Source of the DNA: Chlorokybus atmophyticus
Lineage: Eukaryota > Streptophyta > Chlorokybophyceae > Chlorokybales > Chlorokybaceae
Reading direction: 5' to 3'
DNA length: 42,695 nt
NCBI GenBank assembly: GCA_009103225.1
Contig: RHPI01001202.1
Location: 357,476-400,170, forward strand
Both the position numbers and the translations under genes were made by a program. Under the pieces are notes generated by a model. That model saw only the letters and a program-made list of their open reading frames with translations. It made no database searches and had not been told where the DNA came from. This document shows, piece by piece, positions 41,353 to 42,695 of the stretch (positions are counted from its first letter, which is position 1; every line of letters starts with the position of its first letter).

Positions 41353-42155
41353 TATCTCTTCAGTGTAGAGAGCAAGCTGCTTCTTGCAGATGTACATGGA
41401 CACATACTCCTCTCGCATCTTCTATACACAGAACATCCAATGAATACTTGCATTGCTGCGACTTCTCACTCACACAAACACCATTACATCGCACACTTCC
41501 ACACAATCATCTCATGGTCGCACAACAAGGGGATGTGGGGGCAAAGGCCGAGTTACAACAACTAACTCATCAACTGCGACATGAACCTCACGGTGAGCCC
41601 TAAGACACGGACACTATGATCCTCATGTAGCACAACAAGGATGTGGAGCAAGAAGAGATAGCATGTAGCGAAGGACAACTTGCAGAGGGTAGGGAGCATG
41701 ACATTGTTAGTAATGGCTTTCATTATGTCTGATTGCGCACATAGCAAAATCGTCACGGTGCCTGAATATACACTGAGCTGTCTGAGGGTGCCTAACTAGA
41801 GCCTGAGCTATGTCTGAGGGTGCCCGATCTCGTCGGAATATTAGGTTAAGGGACTGACTGGACAAAAGTCACCTTTTGTAGACTTATGTTCACGGCCAAT
41901 TGTCGTACTGGCAAGTGGCATAAGCTTGCCAGAAGTTTTGAGCAGTCCGTGACATGGTACTCTAGCATCGCTGGTCGTCCTTGTACCGCACCCGTGGATG
42001 ACGCCGTACACCATCAGTCCCGTGCCGTCTGCCCAAACGACATGTCTGTGCGGTACATGTGAGTGGGCGAGAGGCATATTTTTGAATGGCTGGATGGATT
42101 CTGCAATAAACGTTGTTAACAGGGGTATTTATGTTTTTTCCAAGCAAATGTCGGG

Positions 42156-42231
42156 TTCAACACTTTACGGGTTGTGGCCCACGACCCGTAGAGTGTGTTG
42201 AACACAATGTTTGGGTTGCTGGGCACAACCC
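42156..42231. repeat. Imperfect palindrome plus adjacent short inverted repeat
   Basis: TTCAACAC...TACGGGTTGTGG (42156-42177), one C, then the complementary CCACGACCCGTA...GTGTTGAA (42179-42202), with one mismatch and a small asymmetric bulge. Next to it GGGTTG (42213-42218) pairs with CAACCC (42226-42231). Confidence 0.85.
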
Positions 42232-42695
42232 GAGAGAGCGTTGTATGCACACTTATGTGAAAAGAGTATTTCACCACGGTGTCATGCTAACCCGATTACA
42301 AGAAGACGCACGTTTTGAGCGGCAAGTATCCACTTATTGTGAGCCACACGAACCCGCCCACATTGAGTCGCTGCGCATGGTTCGCACCTTTATTCATTGA
42401 CAGGCATGGCGGAGCTGTTGTGTGACATGGCCAATCAAGGTTACAACTATCCTCTGTATTGGCAAAGCTGCATGGTCACCGCGGTAGTATTTCACACAGC
42501 ATGTTTACATGTTCATCAGCACATCAGCCAAAAATAATGTGAATATGTTTGATCGTTGTTGTTGGTGCTCTCTTATTGGTCAGAAGCTTGGGCCAGCCCA
42601 TTGCACAGCGCAGTTGTTGTTGCTGCCATCGCTGCAACTGACATTGTGTGTGACCTACCTTGCCAATCGCTTGGGCACATACATCTACTCCCCCC

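Larger units (their letters stand above)
39859..42695. other. Intergenic to window end, no gene seen
   Basis: 2.8 kb with short ORFs only (the longest about 164 codons, minus, 40380-40874), none with a recognisable domain. A basic, helix-like stretch (RLRRAVRRRDKVMILKMQKA) at about 40980-41045 on the plus strand could be part of an exon, but no consistent gene model emerged. Confidence 0.4.

Overview
The window is nuclear DNA from a eukaryote, most likely a green alga. All recognisable genes are cut by many short GT-AG introns, many rich in TG/CA microsatellites. The Sec63 protein looks most like the land-plant/green-algal ERdj2 type, and the first gene carries the WHIM/WSD signature and C-terminal block of plant DDT-family chromatin proteins. 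This assignment is inferred from protein resemblance only.

Layout. 1-1291 (+): last exon of a WHIM/DDT-type chromatin-remodelling subunit. 4607-11030 (+): a 17-exon secreted subtilisin-like protease with a long C-terminal region of bacterial-looking adhesive domains. 12114-14785 (-): a 9-exon type II membrane nucleotide pyrophosphatase/phosphodiesterase (ENPP-like), convergent with the protease. 15143-18139 (+): 8-exon SEC63, divergent from ENPP across 357 bp. 34735-38154 (+): an F-box/leucine-rich-repeat protein. For all four complete genes the exon phases I derived by reading GT(GC)-AG junctions stay in frame from ATG to stop.

The 16.6 kb from 18140 to 34734 has almost no host genes. It holds a tandem 430-bp non-coding duplication, two AT-rich islands (about 21.6-23.0 and 31.6-32.9 kb), a possible unrecognised multi-exon gene on the minus strand (23775-24507), a decayed Plavaka-like (CACTA-superfamily) transposase (25732-28858, +), and a minus-strand series of reverse-transcriptase fragments followed by a phage/bacterial-type C5 cytosine DNA methyltransferase (31600 down to 29067). 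An assembly gap of 60 N flanked by poly-C lies between the last two. Both are broken by stops and frameshifts. The RT plus methyltransferase arrangement is the most interesting item: it looks like a retroelement that captured a DNA methyltransferase. Only a copy-level comparison in the whole genome can separate this from chance adjacency.

The last 4.5 kb (38155-42695) shows no gene I can support. It contains the second copy of a dispersed repeat that also lies downstream of the first gene, and near-perfect palindromes centred on a single base, which also occur at 32964-33088.

How the genes relate: they look like independent housekeeping or surface functions (chromatin remodelling, extracellular proteolysis, nucleotide hydrolysis at the cell surface, ER protein import, ubiquitin-ligase targeting). 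I see no pathway linking them.
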